A stretch of 64,000 nt of DNA from Lysobacter sp. KIS68-7 (GCF_021284745.1 NZ_CP089925.1:2293001-2357000), one strand, 5' to 3'. Counted from the first letter of the stretch, positions 34,779 to 44,341 are shown. The notes: generated by a model from the letters alone, not told the origin. Numbers and translations: made by a program.

Positions 34779-36113
34779 ATGAGCATCCTTACCGAAGAGC
34801 AGGCGAAGGCGATCCTGGACAAGGTCGTCGCCTTGTCGAAGGCCGACCAGTGCACGGCGCAGTTGACCGGTTCGGTCGACGGCAACATCCGTTTTGCGCT
34901 GAACAACATTTCCACCAGCGGCATCGTGGAAGACACCGAGCTCGCGGTCGAAGTCGCCTTCGGCAGCAAGGTCGGCGTGGCCACGATCAACGAGTTCGAC
35001 GACGCCGCGCTTGAACGCGTGGTGCGCCGCGCCGAGGACCTCGCTCGACTGGCGCCGGAAAACCCGGAGTTCATGCCGGCGATCGAAAAGCAGACCTACA
35101 AGCCCAGCCCGACCTTCAGCCCGTCGATCGCGGCGATCACGCCGGAATACCGCGCGCAGGTCGCGGCCGATTCGATCGGGCCGTGCAAGAACGAAAAGCT
35201 GATCGCCGCCGGCTTCCTGGAAGACGGCCAGAGCTTCGTGGCCTTCGCCAACAGCAAGGGCAACTACGGTTACCAGCGCGCGACGAACTTCAACTACACC
35301 TGCACCGTGCGCACCGAAGACGGGCACGGCTCGGGTTGGGTGGGGCGCGACGTGAAGGACGCCGGCGAGTTCAAGGCCGACGACGACATCCGCATCGCGA
35401 TGCGCAAGGCCACCGAGTCGTCCGAAGCCAAGGCGCTGGAGCCGGGCAAGTACACGGTGATCCTGGAACCGGCCGCGGCCGCGGGCCTGATCTCCTTCAT
35501 GATGAATTTCTTCGGCGCGCGCGAGGCCGATGAAGGCCGCAGCTTCCTGTCGAAGAAGGGCGGCGGCAACAAGCTCGGCGAACAGGTCTACGACCCGCGC
35601 GTGAACTTCAGCGCCGATCCGTGGGATCCGGAAGCGCCGGTGCTGCCGTGGGACGGCGAAGGCCTGCCGCGCGAGAAGATGCCGATCGTGCAGAACGGCA
35701 AGGTGAGCGCGCTGCAGTACTCGCGTTATTGGGCGAAGAAGCAGGGCAAGCGTGCGGTCGGCGAGCCCGGCAACCTGCTGATGTCCGGCGGCGACAAGAC
35801 CACCGCGCAGCTGGTGGCCGGCACGCAGAAGGGCATCCTGGTCACGCGCACCTGGTACATCCGCATGGTGGATCCGCAGACGGTGCTGCTCACGGGCCTG
35901 ACGCGCGACGGCACGTTCTACATCGAGAACGGCGTGATCAAGCATCCGGTGAAGAACTTCCGCTTCAACGAATCGCCGGTGATCATGCTCAACAACATCG
36001 AGGAACTCGGCAAGCCGGTCCGCGTGGCGGGCGACGAGTCGAACCTGCTGATGATGATCCCGCCGATGAAGCTGCGCGACTTCACCTTCACTTCGCTCTC
36101 GGACGCCGTGTGA
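34779..36113 (+). CDS. pmbA: TldE/PmbA-family partner subunit
   Basis: 444 aa, the normal TldE/PmbA length. Conserved fold elements include NISTSGIVEDTELAVEVAFG near the N-terminus and the C-terminal MMIPPMKLRDFTFTSLSDAV. It lacks HExxxH, as expected for the non-catalytic partner. It has no signal peptide (MSILTEEQAKAILDKVV), in contrast to the Tat-signal TldD encoded just before it. A GGAG precedes ATG 34779. Its stop TGA overlaps the GTG start of the DUF4159 gene (GTGA). Confidence 0.85.
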   Translation: MSILTEEQAKAILDKVVALSKADQCTAQLTGSVDGNIRFALNNISTSGIVEDTELAVEVAFGSKVGVATINEFDDAALERVVRRAEDLARLAPENPEFMPAIEKQTYKPSPTFSPSIAAITPEYRAQVAADSIGPCKNEKLIAAGFLEDGQSFVAFANSKGNYGYQRATNFNYTCTVRTEDGHGSGWVGRDVKDAGEFKADDDIRIAMRKATESSEAKALEPGKYTVILEPAAAAGLISFMMNFFGAREADEGRSFLSKKGGGNKLGEQVYDPRVNFSADPWDPEAPVLPWDGEGLPREKMPIVQNGKVSALQYSRYWAKKQGKRAVGEPGNLLMSGGDKTTAQLVAGTQKGILVTRTWYIRMVDPQTVLLTGLTRDGTFYIENGVIKHPVKNFRFNESPVIMLNNIEELGKPVRVAGDESNLLMMIPPMKLRDFTFTSLSDAV

Positions 36114-36811
36114 CGCGATCGCAATTCCTCCGGCTGCTCCTCCTCGGGGCAGCCGGAGCCGCACTTCCGCCACGCGTGCGCGCGGCGCGGGCGGAGTACG
36201 ACTTCTGGTTCACGCGCCTGAAGTACGACTCCGGCGACTGGGACGTGGACCAGCGCATGCCGTCCAACCTGGTCACCTCGCTGATCGACTACACCAACCT
36301 GCGCGTGGACCCGAAGGAGCACGTGCTGGCATTGGCCGATCCGAAGATGCTCACGGCGCCGTTCTGCTACATGGCCGGGCACAAGCTGGTGGAGTTCAAT
36401 CCGCAGGAGCGGCGCAACTTCGAGCGGTACGTGCGCAACGGGGGCTTCGTGCTGGTCGACGATTGCAACCACGACATCGATGGCTTGTTCGCGAAGTCCT
36501 TCGAAGCGCAGATGGCCTCGATCTTCGGGCCGAAGGCCTTGAAGAAGTTGCCGAACAACCATCCGCTCTACCGCAGCTTCTTCCAGTTCAAGGACGGGCC
36601 GCCCGCAACGGGCTTCGAGTTGAACGGGTGGGGCGATGACCTCGTGCACGATTACCTGCGCGGGATCGAGATTGACGGCCGGCTCGGCGTGCTCTACAGC
36701 AACAAGGATTATGGTTGCGAGTGGGACTACGACTGGCGCAACAAACGCTTCCTGGCCGAGGACAACACCAAGTTCGCGGTCAACATCGTCATGTATGCAT
36801 TGAACAGCTGA
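36110..36811 (+). CDS. DUF4159 exported protein
   Basis: 233 aa. GTG start overlapping the previous stop. N-terminal signal (FLRLLLLGAAGAALPPRVRA), then DUF4159 with YNGGDWDVDQ-like YDSGDWDVDQRMP, the YRSFFQFKDGPP segment, and a C-terminal KDYGCEWDYDW run. DUF4159 is a GATase-I-like fold, found repeatedly beside MoxR and DUF58 genes. Predicted periplasmic after signal removal; function unknown. It is followed after 13 nt by the MoxR gene. Confidence 0.8.
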   Translation: MTRSQFLRLLLLGAAGAALPPRVRAARAEYDFWFTRLKYDSGDWDVDQRMPSNLVTSLIDYTNLRVDPKEHVLALADPKMLTAPFCYMAGHKLVEFNPQERRNFERYVRNGGFVLVDDCNHDIDGLFAKSFEAQMASIFGPKALKKLPNNHPLYRSFFQFKDGPPATGFELNGWGDDLVHDYLRGIEIDGRLGVLYSNKDYGCEWDYDWRNKRFLAEDNTKFAVNIVMYALNS

Positions 36812-36824
36812 CAGGTCCTCCACC

Positions 36825-37820
36825 ATGAACGACGCCGTCACCGAAGCCGACCTGAAAGCGCAGCTTGCGCACCTGTCCACGCTGCGCGCTGCGATCGCGC
36901 AGGCGATCGTCGGGCAGGAGGCCGTGGTCGAACAATTGCTGATCGGTTTGCTTGCCGGCGGGCATTGTTTGCTCGAAGGCGTCCCGGGCCTGGGCAAGAC
37001 GCTGCTGGTGCGTTCGCTCGGGCAGGCACTGGCGTTGCAGTTCCGCCGCGTGCAATTCACGCCCGACCTGATGCCGAGCGACATCCTCGGCACCGAGTTG
37101 CTGGAAGAAGACCATGGCACCGGGCATCGGCATTTCCGTTTCCAGCCGGGGCCGATCTTCACCAACCTGTTGCTGGCCGATGAATTGAACCGCACGCCGC
37201 CGAAGACGCAGGCCGCGTTGCTGGAAGCGATGCAGGAACGCACGGTGAGCTACGCCGGCGTGACGCATGCGCTGCCGTCGCCGTTCTTCGTGCTCGCCAC
37301 GCAGAATCCGCTGGAGCAGGCCGGCACGTATCCCTTGCCGGAAGCGCAGCTCGATCGCTTCCTGCTGCACATCCGCGTCGAATATCCGAGCGAGCGCGAG
37401 GAGTACGACATCCTGGCGCAGACCACCGGTACGTCGACCGCGCAGGTGCCGCAGGTGATGCACGGCGAAGAAGTGCTGGCCTTGCAGGCACGCGTGCGCG
37501 AAGTGCACCTGGGTCCCGACCTGATGGGGTGGATCACGCGCCTGGTGCGCGCAAGCCGTCCTGGCGAGCACGCGCCCGCGGAGATCCGCAATTGGGTGAA
37601 GTGGGGCGCGGGTCCGCGCGCAGGGCAGTCGCTGGTGCTCGCCGCGAAGGCGCGTGCCCTGCTGCACGGGCGCCTGGCGGCCACGCGCGAGGACATCCTT
37701 GCGCTCGCCGCACCCGTGATGCGCCATCGTCTCCTGCTGTCCTTCGCGGCGGAAGCCGAGCAGAAGAGCTCGGACGATGTGATTGCCGCGCTGCTGCGCA
37801 GCGTGCCGTTCAACGCCTGA
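36825..37820 (+). CDS. MoxR-family AAA+ ATPase
   Basis: 331 aa. Walker A GVPGLGKTLL (about 50-60), Walker B LLADELNRTPPK (about 113-124), sensor 1 VLATQNPLEQ and the LPEAQLDRFLL arginine region. These are the standard MoxR motifs, and the length fits. MoxR ATPases act as chaperones for assembling or metal-loading partner complexes, usually with vWA-domain proteins encoded next door, as here (DUF58 and BatA-like). Cytoplasmic. It has a weak AGG site before ATG 36825. Confidence 0.92.
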   Translation: MNDAVTEADLKAQLAHLSTLRAAIAQAIVGQEAVVEQLLIGLLAGGHCLLEGVPGLGKTLLVRSLGQALALQFRRVQFTPDLMPSDILGTELLEEDHGTGHRHFRFQPGPIFTNLLLADELNRTPPKTQAALLEAMQERTVSYAGVTHALPSPFFVLATQNPLEQAGTYPLPEAQLDRFLLHIRVEYPSEREEYDILAQTTGTSTAQVPQVMHGEEVLALQARVREVHLGPDLMGWITRLVRASRPGEHAPAEIRNWVKWGAGPRAGQSLVLAAKARALLHGRLAATREDILALAAPVMRHRLLLSFAAEAEQKSSDDVIAALLRSVPFNA

Positions 37821-37833
37821 CGCGAGCCTTCGC

Positions 37834-38745
37834 GTGCACGCAGGGTCTTCGATCGCAGAACTGATTCCGCCGCAGGTACGCGCGCGGTTGAAGGATTTGC
37901 GCCTGACGTCGCGCCGCGCGGTGGGCGTGCAAGGCGTTGGCCTGCACCACAGCCGCAGCCGCGGCGCGGGCCTGGAGTTCGCGCAGTACCGCGCGTACGA
38001 GCCGGGCGACGAATTGCGGCAGGTGGATTGGAAGCTCTACGCGCGCTCGGATCGTTTCTTCGTGCGCGAGGCGGAACGCGAAAGCCCGTTGGCGGTGTGG
38101 TTGCTGGTGGATGCCACGGCCTCGATGGTGCAGGAAGATGCGGCGCGGCCCGGGTGGTCGCGCCTGTCGGCGGCGAAGGGCCTGGCGGCGTGCATCGCCG
38201 AGCTTGCCTTGCGGCAGGGCGATCGCTTCGGCATGGCGATCCTGCGCGGCGATGGTGTGCGCCTGGTGCCGCCCGGGTCGTCGGTGCGACAGCGCGATCG
38301 TTTGTTCCTCGAATTGCATGCGCTCGCGGCGGAAGGACGTTGGCCGAACGCGGAGCAGTTGCGCCCGTTGTGGGAACGCATCGGTGCGGGCGATCTCGTC
38401 GTGTTGCTCAGCGATCTGTTCGATGGCGGCGCGGTCGACGTGGCCGCGCGCTTGGCGGCCGCGCGCCGGGAAGTGCTGGCGATCCAGATCCTGACCGCGG
38501 AAGAGCGCGACTTTCCGTTCGACGGCGGGCATCGCTTCCGCGATCCGGAAACCGGGGAGGAGTTGCTCGGTGACGGGTCGGCGATGCGTGGGGACTTCCT
38601 TGCGCGGTTCGCGGAAGCGCGGCGCGCCGTGGATGCGCGACTGGATGCCGCGGGCATCCGACACGCCGACTACGTGCTCGACCAGCCGCTCGATCTTCCG
38701 CTGCGCCGCTTGTTCGGCGCGCGCGACGCCGCGGAGTACGCGTGA
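37834..38745 (+). CDS. DUF58 (vWA-type) protein
   Basis: 303 aa from GTG 37834. Conserved DUF58 segment YEPGDELRQVDWKLYARSD (about 50-70), FFVREAERE, then a vWA-type fold with a MIDAS-like DATASM (Asp...Thr/Ser) and later LLSDLFDGG. It has no membrane segment. It is the usual MoxR client or adaptor. The ribosome site before GTG 37834 is weak; an in-frame ATG within the MoxR gene (37783) is less likely. It overlaps the next start by GTGA. Confidence 0.85.
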   Translation: MHAGSSIAELIPPQVRARLKDLRLTSRRAVGVQGVGLHHSRSRGAGLEFAQYRAYEPGDELRQVDWKLYARSDRFFVREAERESPLAVWLLVDATASMVQEDAARPGWSRLSAAKGLAACIAELALRQGDRFGMAILRGDGVRLVPPGSSVRQRDRLFLELHALAAEGRWPNAEQLRPLWERIGAGDLVVLLSDLFDGGAVDVAARLAAARREVLAIQILTAEERDFPFDGGHRFRDPETGEELLGDGSAMRGDFLARFAEARRAVDARLDAAGIRHADYVLDQPLDLPLRRLFGARDAAEYA

Positions 38746-39896
38746 ACCTGGCGTTCCTGTTGCCCGCCGGGCTCGCGGCGCTGGCGGCGGTGCTGCTGCC
38801 GTTGCTGATCCATCTCGCGCGACGCAGCGAGCAGCGGCCGACCGTGTTCGCCGCGCTGCAGTGGTTGCGGCAGAAGCCGAAGCCGCGGCATCGGATTCGG
38901 TTCGACGAGTGGTTGTTGCTGCTGGTGCGCGTGCTGTTGGTGGCGTTGCTTGCCGTCTTGCTGGCGCGGCCGGTGCTGTTCGGTGCGGCGAGCGATGCGC
39001 CGTGGGTGGCGGTGGCGCCGGGTGTTGAGCTAGCGGCAGCGAAACATGTCAACGCGCCCGCGAACGCGCGATGGCATTGGCTTGCGCCAGGCTTTCCTGC
39101 CTTGGCTGCAGCGCCAACGAAGGATGCGCCGATCACGAGCCTGTTGCGTGAACTGGATGCAAGCCTGCCGCCCAAGGTCGCGCTGATCGTGGTGGTGCCC
39201 GAGCGGCTAGACGGTGTGGATGCGCAACTGCCAACGTTGAGCCGACGCGTTGACTGGCGCGTGGTGGGCGCGACGTCGAGTGCGGAGGCTGCGCGAGCGA
39301 CGGCCGCATCGCCGCCTGCGTTGGCCGTGCGCTACGCGCCTGCGCGTGTTGACTCGGTGCGGTACCTGCGCGCGGCGATGACGGCGTGGCAGTCGTCCGG
39401 CGCGCCGGATATCGCCGCGGCGGGGCAAGCGCTTTCGCCTGGCGCGAAACACCTCGCATGGCTCGTTCCGGGCCCGGTTCCCGCCGATGTGGTCGCATGG
39501 GTGGAGGGCGGCGGCACGGTCTTGCTCGACGCACAGGCTTCGCTCGCGGGGATGCCCGCCGTCGTGCCGGCATGGCGCGACGGTGACGGTGCGCTGCTCG
39601 CGGAAGGCGCGTCACTGGGGCGGGGCAGGGTATTGCGATTGACCAGGCCGCTCGCGCCTGCCGACATGCCGGTCCTGCTGGACGGCGACTTCCCGCAACA
39701 ACTGCGTGCGTTGTTCGAACCAGCGCCGCCCGCACCCGCGCGCGCTCGGGCCGTTGACCACGCGCCAGTCACCGGTGCCGTTGCCTATGCGCAGCCCCCG
39801 CGCGAACTGACGCCATGGCTGTTGCTCCTGATCGTGCTGGTGTTCGCCATCGAGCGTTGGCTGGCGACGGCTGCGCGACGCGGAGTGGCGACGTGA
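38742..39896 (+). CDS. BatA-like inner-membrane protein
   Basis: 384 aa. The N-terminus (LPAGLAALAAVLLPLLIHL, RRSEQRPTVFAALQWL, then a second helix WLLLLVRVLLVALLAVLLA) is the BatA N-terminal domain. A large periplasmic part without a clear vWA MIDAS follows, then a C-terminal helix (LTPWLLLLIVLVFAIERWLA). It starts at GTG 38742 overlapping the DUF58 stop and overlaps the DUF4175 start in the same way. Probably a membrane anchor of the MoxR complex. Confidence 0.8.
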   Translation: MNLAFLLPAGLAALAAVLLPLLIHLARRSEQRPTVFAALQWLRQKPKPRHRIRFDEWLLLLVRVLLVALLAVLLARPVLFGAASDAPWVAVAPGVELAAAKHVNAPANARWHWLAPGFPALAAAPTKDAPITSLLRELDASLPPKVALIVVVPERLDGVDAQLPTLSRRVDWRVVGATSSAEAARATAASPPALAVRYAPARVDSVRYLRAAMTAWQSSGAPDIAAAGQALSPGAKHLAWLVPGPVPADVVAWVEGGGTVLLDAQASLAGMPAVVPAWRDGDGALLAEGASLGRGRVLRLTRPLAPADMPVLLDGDFPQQLRALFEPAPPAPARARAVDHAPVTGAVAYAQPPRELTPWLLLLIVLVFAIERWLATAARRGVAT

Positions 39897-42028
39897 GCGC
39901 GGTGACGTTGTTGCGCGATGCCTTGCGTCGTGCGCGTGCGCGGCGTGGCTTCGACGTGGCCTTGGCGTGCTTGCCGTGGATCGCCATTGCGACGGTCCTG
40001 GCGTGGCGCCTGGAGGGTTGGCGCGCGGCGTCGCTCGTTGCGCTCGTGTCGATCGCTGCGATGGTCACACTCGCGCGCCATCGCATTCGCCGACTCGACA
40101 ACACCTGGCTAGTGCGCGAACTTGATGCGCAACGCCCGGAACTCGAGGACAGCACCGATCTGTTGTTCGCACCGCCGGACAAGCTCACGCCGCTGGAGCG
40201 CCTGCAGGTCACGCGCCTCCAGTCGCGCCTGGAGGCGGGCCGCGCGATCGATGTGCGGCCCGGCTGGTCGAAGCGCGCGATCGTGCTCGGCCTTGCTTTC
40301 GCCGCCTTGTCGATCACCGCGATCCTCGCGTGGCCCGCACGGCAACCGGTGACCTTCGACAACGTGCTGGCGAACATCGGTGTTGCGACCACGGCACCGA
40401 CACACACGCGCGTAGTCGAACAGCAACTCCATGTCGCACCACCGTCCTACACGCGCCTGCCCGCGCGCGACACCGCGACGCTCGACGCCAAGGCGCCGCA
40501 GGGCACGCGCCTGCAATGGACCCTGCGCTTCGCACCGCAACCGAAGGCCGCCGAGCTCGTCTTCCACGACGGCCGCCGCGTCGCCCTCGCGCGCGACGGC
40601 GATGCGTGGCATGCCGCCGATGTCCTCGCGCGCTCCGCGCTGTATCGCATCGTGCTGCACGATGCACCGCCGTTGCAGGCGTCGACCCTGCATCGCCTGG
40701 ACGCGATCGCCGATCGCCCGCCGGAATTGCGCGTCGTGGATCCCGACCGCGGCCTGACCCTCATGCAATCGGGCCAGCGCAGTTGGGCGCTCGCCTTCGA
40801 AGGCAGCGACGACTACGGTCTGTCGCCGAACGCACGCCTGCGCATCACGGTCGCGCACGGAAGCGGAGAAGCCATCGAGTTCCGCGAACAGGAAGTGGGC
40901 GTCACCGGCGCGGGGCCAGCGACCTCGAAGCGTTACGTGCGCCGCCTCGACCTCGGGGCACTGGGCCTGGCCGAAGGCGACGACCTCGTCGTGCAACTAC
41001 GCGTCGACGACAACCGTTCACCCGGCCCGCAATCGGTGCGCAGCGCGAGCGTGATCCTGCGCTGGCCGCCCGACCTCGGCGCCGAGGCGACAGGGGTGGA
41101 GGGCATGGTGAAGAAGGTGCTGCCCGCGTATTTCCGCAGCCAGCGCCAGATCATCATCGACGCGGAGGCGTTGTTGAAGCAGAAGCGCACGCTGGCCAGT
41201 GAGCGCTATCTCAAGCGCAGCGACGAAATCGGCGTGGACCAGCGCATCCTGCGCATGCGCTACGGGCAGTTCCTGGGCGAGGAAGCGGAAGGCGAACCGC
41301 AGGCGCCGCCGACCAACGATCAGACGGCTGCACCGCCTGCGGACGATCACGACCATGCGGCGGCCAAGCCCGCCGACGCGCCCGCGTTCGGCCAGGACAC
41401 CGCGGTGGAGCAGCAGTTCGGCCACACCCACGACCAACCCGAGGCCGCGACGCTGCTCGATCCGGAAACGCGCGCGACCCTGAAGCAGGCGCTCGACCAG
41501 ATGTGGCAGTCGGAACAACACCTGCGCCAGGGCAAGCCGGAGGACGCACTGCCGTACGCCTATCGCGCCTTGGGCTTCATCAAGCAAGTGCAGCAGGCCA
41601 CGCGGATCTACCTTGCGCGCGTGGGAACGGAACTGCCGCCCATCGATGAATCGCGGCGCATGAGCGGCGATCGCGCGGGGCTGGCGCGCAGCGGCGATGC
41701 GCTGGCGTCGGCCACTGTGCCGGATCCCGAGCTTGCGGGTTTGTGGCGCGCGCTCGACGAAGTGCCGGGTGCGTCGTCCGACGTGGACTACGCGTCGCTC
41801 GAGCGCTGGCTGCGGGACCACCAATCCGAATTGCGCGATCCGCTGTCCTTCGTCGCCGCGATCGAAGCCTTGCGTGCCGATCCCCATTGCGTGCAGTGCC
41901 GCCGCGACCTGCGCGCCCTGCTGTGGCCGCTGCTGCCGCGGCCCGCCGCCAACGTCCAGCGTCGCGAGGGCGACGATGCGACCTCGCGCCGTTACCTCGA
42001 TGCCTTGCGCGAGGCACGTGCGCCATGA
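39893..42028 (+). CDS. DUF4175-like large membrane protein
   Basis: 711 aa from GTG 39893. Membrane helices about 20-40, 42-60 and 127-147, then a periplasmic beta domain (160-405). A coiled-coil-rich section (about 410-590) follows with a His/Asp/Ala-rich linker (AAPPADDHDHAAAKPADAP), then a helical C-terminus. It resembles DUF4175 proteins found in MoxR-DUF58-BatA operons. It ends with the next ATG overlapping its stop (ATGA). The His-rich linker (DDHDHAA, QFGHTHDQ) could bind metal, which is speculation. Confidence 0.7.
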   Translation: MSAVTLLRDALRRARARRGFDVALACLPWIAIATVLAWRLEGWRAASLVALVSIAAMVTLARHRIRRLDNTWLVRELDAQRPELEDSTDLLFAPPDKLTPLERLQVTRLQSRLEAGRAIDVRPGWSKRAIVLGLAFAALSITAILAWPARQPVTFDNVLANIGVATTAPTHTRVVEQQLHVAPPSYTRLPARDTATLDAKAPQGTRLQWTLRFAPQPKAAELVFHDGRRVALARDGDAWHAADVLARSALYRIVLHDAPPLQASTLHRLDAIADRPPELRVVDPDRGLTLMQSGQRSWALAFEGSDDYGLSPNARLRITVAHGSGEAIEFREQEVGVTGAGPATSKRYVRRLDLGALGLAEGDDLVVQLRVDDNRSPGPQSVRSASVILRWPPDLGAEATGVEGMVKKVLPAYFRSQRQIIIDAEALLKQKRTLASERYLKRSDEIGVDQRILRMRYGQFLGEEAEGEPQAPPTNDQTAAPPADDHDHAAAKPADAPAFGQDTAVEQQFGHTHDQPEAATLLDPETRATLKQALDQMWQSEQHLRQGKPEDALPYAYRALGFIKQVQQATRIYLARVGTELPPIDESRRMSGDRAGLARSGDALASATVPDPELAGLWRALDEVPGASSDVDYASLERWLRDHQSELRDPLSFVAAIEALRADPHCVQCRRDLRALLWPLLPRPAANVQRREGDDATSRRYLDALREARAP

Positions 42029-43917
42029 ACACGTTGACGTTCGGCGCACACACCGTGGATGTCGCCGCGCTGGTGGCGACGGTGCTCGCGGTCGTGGTCA
42101 TCGCCTCGATTGCGCGCCAGCTGCTGCGCCATACGCACAGCGCGAAGCACGCAACGACCTGGCGCCTGATCGTGCTCGCGGTCGCGCAGCCGATTTGCGC
42201 TGCGTTGCTGTACCTCGCACTTTTCCCGCCGACGCTCCCGGGCGAAGCGGGCACGCTGGTGGTCGCAACCGCAGGTGCGTCGGCATCGCGCGCCTCGGCG
42301 GGGAAGGGGGATGCGTTCGTCGCGCTGCCGGAAGCGCCGGCGCTCACCGACGTCGAACGCGTGCCCGACCTCGCCACGGCGCTGCGTCGCCATCCGGGCA
42401 TGCAGCGCCTGCGTGTCCTCGGCGCGGGCCTGGTGGCGCGCGATCGCGATGCGGCGCGCGGTCATGCAGTGGTGTTCGAGCCCGATGCGTTGCCGCCTGG
42501 CCTCGTGATACTCGATGCGCCGACACAGGCTGTCGCGGGAGGTGATTTCCGCGTCCATGGTCGCGCGCAGGACCTGCGCGGCGGCGTCGCCGAATTGCTC
42601 GACCCCGGCCGCCAGCGCGTCGATCGTGTCGCGCTGCCCGATGACGGTCGCTTCGCGCTCGACGCCACGACGCGCGTACCCGGCGCGGCGGTCTTCACGC
42701 TGCGCCTGCGCGACGCACGTCAACGCATCGTCGATGACATCGCCTTGCCGATGCAGGTCGACGCGCCAACGCCGCCCCGCGTCCTGCTGCTCGCTGGCGC
42801 GCCCGGCCCCGAAATCAAATACCTCCGCCGATGGGCGCGCGATGCGGGCGTGGCCATGCAGGCGCAGATGGCGGTCGGCGGCGGCGTGGAACTCGGCGAC
42901 ACACCGATCGCAGTGAACGCCGCCAACCTCCAGCGCTTCGACCTGGTGATCCTCGACGAGCGCGCTTGGTCGGGCCTCGGTGAATCGCAACGCGCGGCGT
43001 TGACCGAAGCGATCCGTGGTGGGCTGGGCATGCTGCTGCGCGTGACGGCGGCCTTGTCGGAGCCGGAACGTCGTCGCTTGCGCGCACTGGGCTTCACCGT
43101 CGACGAAGGCCGCGACGCCACCGAAGTGCAACTGTCAAATGCAACGCGCGACGACGACGCCCTGCGCGCCCGCATCGGCCCCGGCACGCGCGATCAGGCG
43201 CGCACGCACGACGCGCCTGTTCCCGAAACGCCTGTGCTGACGCAGCGCACCTTGCGCATGACCGCCGACGACGGCGTTCCCTTGCTGCGCGACCAGCAAG
43301 ACCAGACGCTCGCACTCTGGCGTGCCGAAGGCCGCGGCCGCGTCGCGGTGTGGCCGCTGACGGACACGTATCGCCTGGTGCTCGCGGGCCGCGATGACCT
43401 GCACGCCGAAACGTGGAGCGATGCATTGGCGACGCTCGCACGCGCGCAGAACGGGGCGCGCTTCACGATCGACGGGGAAACGCGCGTGGGCGAGCGCGTC
43501 GCGATCTGCGGCATCGCGCGGGAGGCAAGCGTCACGTCGCCCCGCGGCGCAACGGTTACGGCCTTGGTCGATCCGAACACAGGCGCGCGCAATTGCGCCG
43601 CGTTCTGGCCACGCGAAGCGGGCTGGCATCGCGTGACCTCCGCAGGTCGCGCACAACTGTTCCATGCGCGTGCGACCGACGACGCCCCTGGCCTGCACAC
43701 AAGCCTCGTGCGCGAAGCGACCTTGCAGCTCGCCGCCGATGCGCCGACCTACGATGCAGCGACAAGCGCATCGCTTCCGGTCCCGCGCCATCCGGGCGCG
43801 CGTTGGCCCTGGTGGCTCGCATGGCTGCTGGCGAGCGGCGCGTTGTGGTGGTTCGAGCGTTCGCGACGCGGCGTCAGGTCCCCGGACGCGTCGGCGCCTT
43901 CTTCCCGTACCAGGTAA
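42025..43917 (+). CDS. Membrane protein with GATase-I-like core
   Basis: 630 aa. Two N-terminal helices (about 10-30 and 48-68), a periplasmic region with a carboxypeptidase-regulatory/Ig-like beta segment (about 170-250), then a Rossmann-like part (PRVLLLAGAPGPEIKYL ... DLVILDERAWSGL) of the type I glutamine amidotransferase-like fold. A final C-terminal helix (WPWWLAWLLASGALWWF) precedes a short basic tail. Last gene of the operon. Its final 44 nt overlap the 3' end of the opposing gene. No catalytic Cys is evident, so the core may be only a binding fold. Confidence 0.7.
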   Translation: MNTLTFGAHTVDVAALVATVLAVVVIASIARQLLRHTHSAKHATTWRLIVLAVAQPICAALLYLALFPPTLPGEAGTLVVATAGASASRASAGKGDAFVALPEAPALTDVERVPDLATALRRHPGMQRLRVLGAGLVARDRDAARGHAVVFEPDALPPGLVILDAPTQAVAGGDFRVHGRAQDLRGGVAELLDPGRQRVDRVALPDDGRFALDATTRVPGAAVFTLRLRDARQRIVDDIALPMQVDAPTPPRVLLLAGAPGPEIKYLRRWARDAGVAMQAQMAVGGGVELGDTPIAVNAANLQRFDLVILDERAWSGLGESQRAALTEAIRGGLGMLLRVTAALSEPERRRLRALGFTVDEGRDATEVQLSNATRDDDALRARIGPGTRDQARTHDAPVPETPVLTQRTLRMTADDGVPLLRDQQDQTLALWRAEGRGRVAVWPLTDTYRLVLAGRDDLHAETWSDALATLARAQNGARFTIDGETRVGERVAICGIAREASVTSPRGATVTALVDPNTGARNCAAFWPREAGWHRVTSAGRAQLFHARATDDAPGLHTSLVREATLQLAADAPTYDAATSASLPVPRHPGARWPWWLAWLLASGALWWFERSRRGVRSPDASAPSSRTR

Positions 43918-44287
43918 ACGCGTCGCCTGGCAGCGACAGCTTGTTGGCATCGTCGCTGCCCAGTTGCTGTTCGATCCAGGCGGCCTGGTCTTCGACGCCC
44001 AGCGACTTTGCGATGCCCGTGAGGACGTTGCTGCTGGTCTTGCGCGGCGTCAGCGGCATCACCGTGAATACGCGCTTCTTCCAGTCGAAGGTCCAGCACG
44101 CTTTCTGCACCTTGCGCCCGTGTTGCATGCGCGCGGCGCCGTGGTAGCTGATGCGGTTGCACTCGGGGAGCATGTCGTCGGTGAGGACGATGGTGGTGCC
44201 ATCGTTCCGCTTCACGCTGGCGATATCGGCGGCGCGTGCGGTGGGCGCGATGCAAGCGAGCGCGACGATGACCGGGACGAAACGCAT
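43874..44287 (-). CDS. Exported protein of unknown function
   Basis: 137 aa. Signal peptide MRFVPVIVALACIAPTARAA, then a small domain with two Cys (LPECNRISYH and QKACWTFDW) that may pair. The C-terminal half (SLGVEDQAAWIEQQLGSDDA) is helical. No family recognised. ATG 44287 begins the signal. The last 44 nt overlap the end of the opposing membrane protein gene, an unusually long tail-to-tail overlap; both frames keep coding-like composition there. Confidence 0.65.
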   Translation of the reverse strand: MRFVPVIVALACIAPTARAADIASVKRNDGTTIVLTDDMLPECNRISYHGAARMQHGRKVQKACWTFDWKKRVFTVMPLTPRKTSSNVLTGIAKSLGVEDQAAWIEQQLGSDDANKLSLPGDAFTWYGKKAPTRPGT

Positions 44288-44341
44288 CAGTGAATCCGCG
44301 GGGGAACCAGCGCAACAAGCGTACATGATTCGGTGGCGGCG

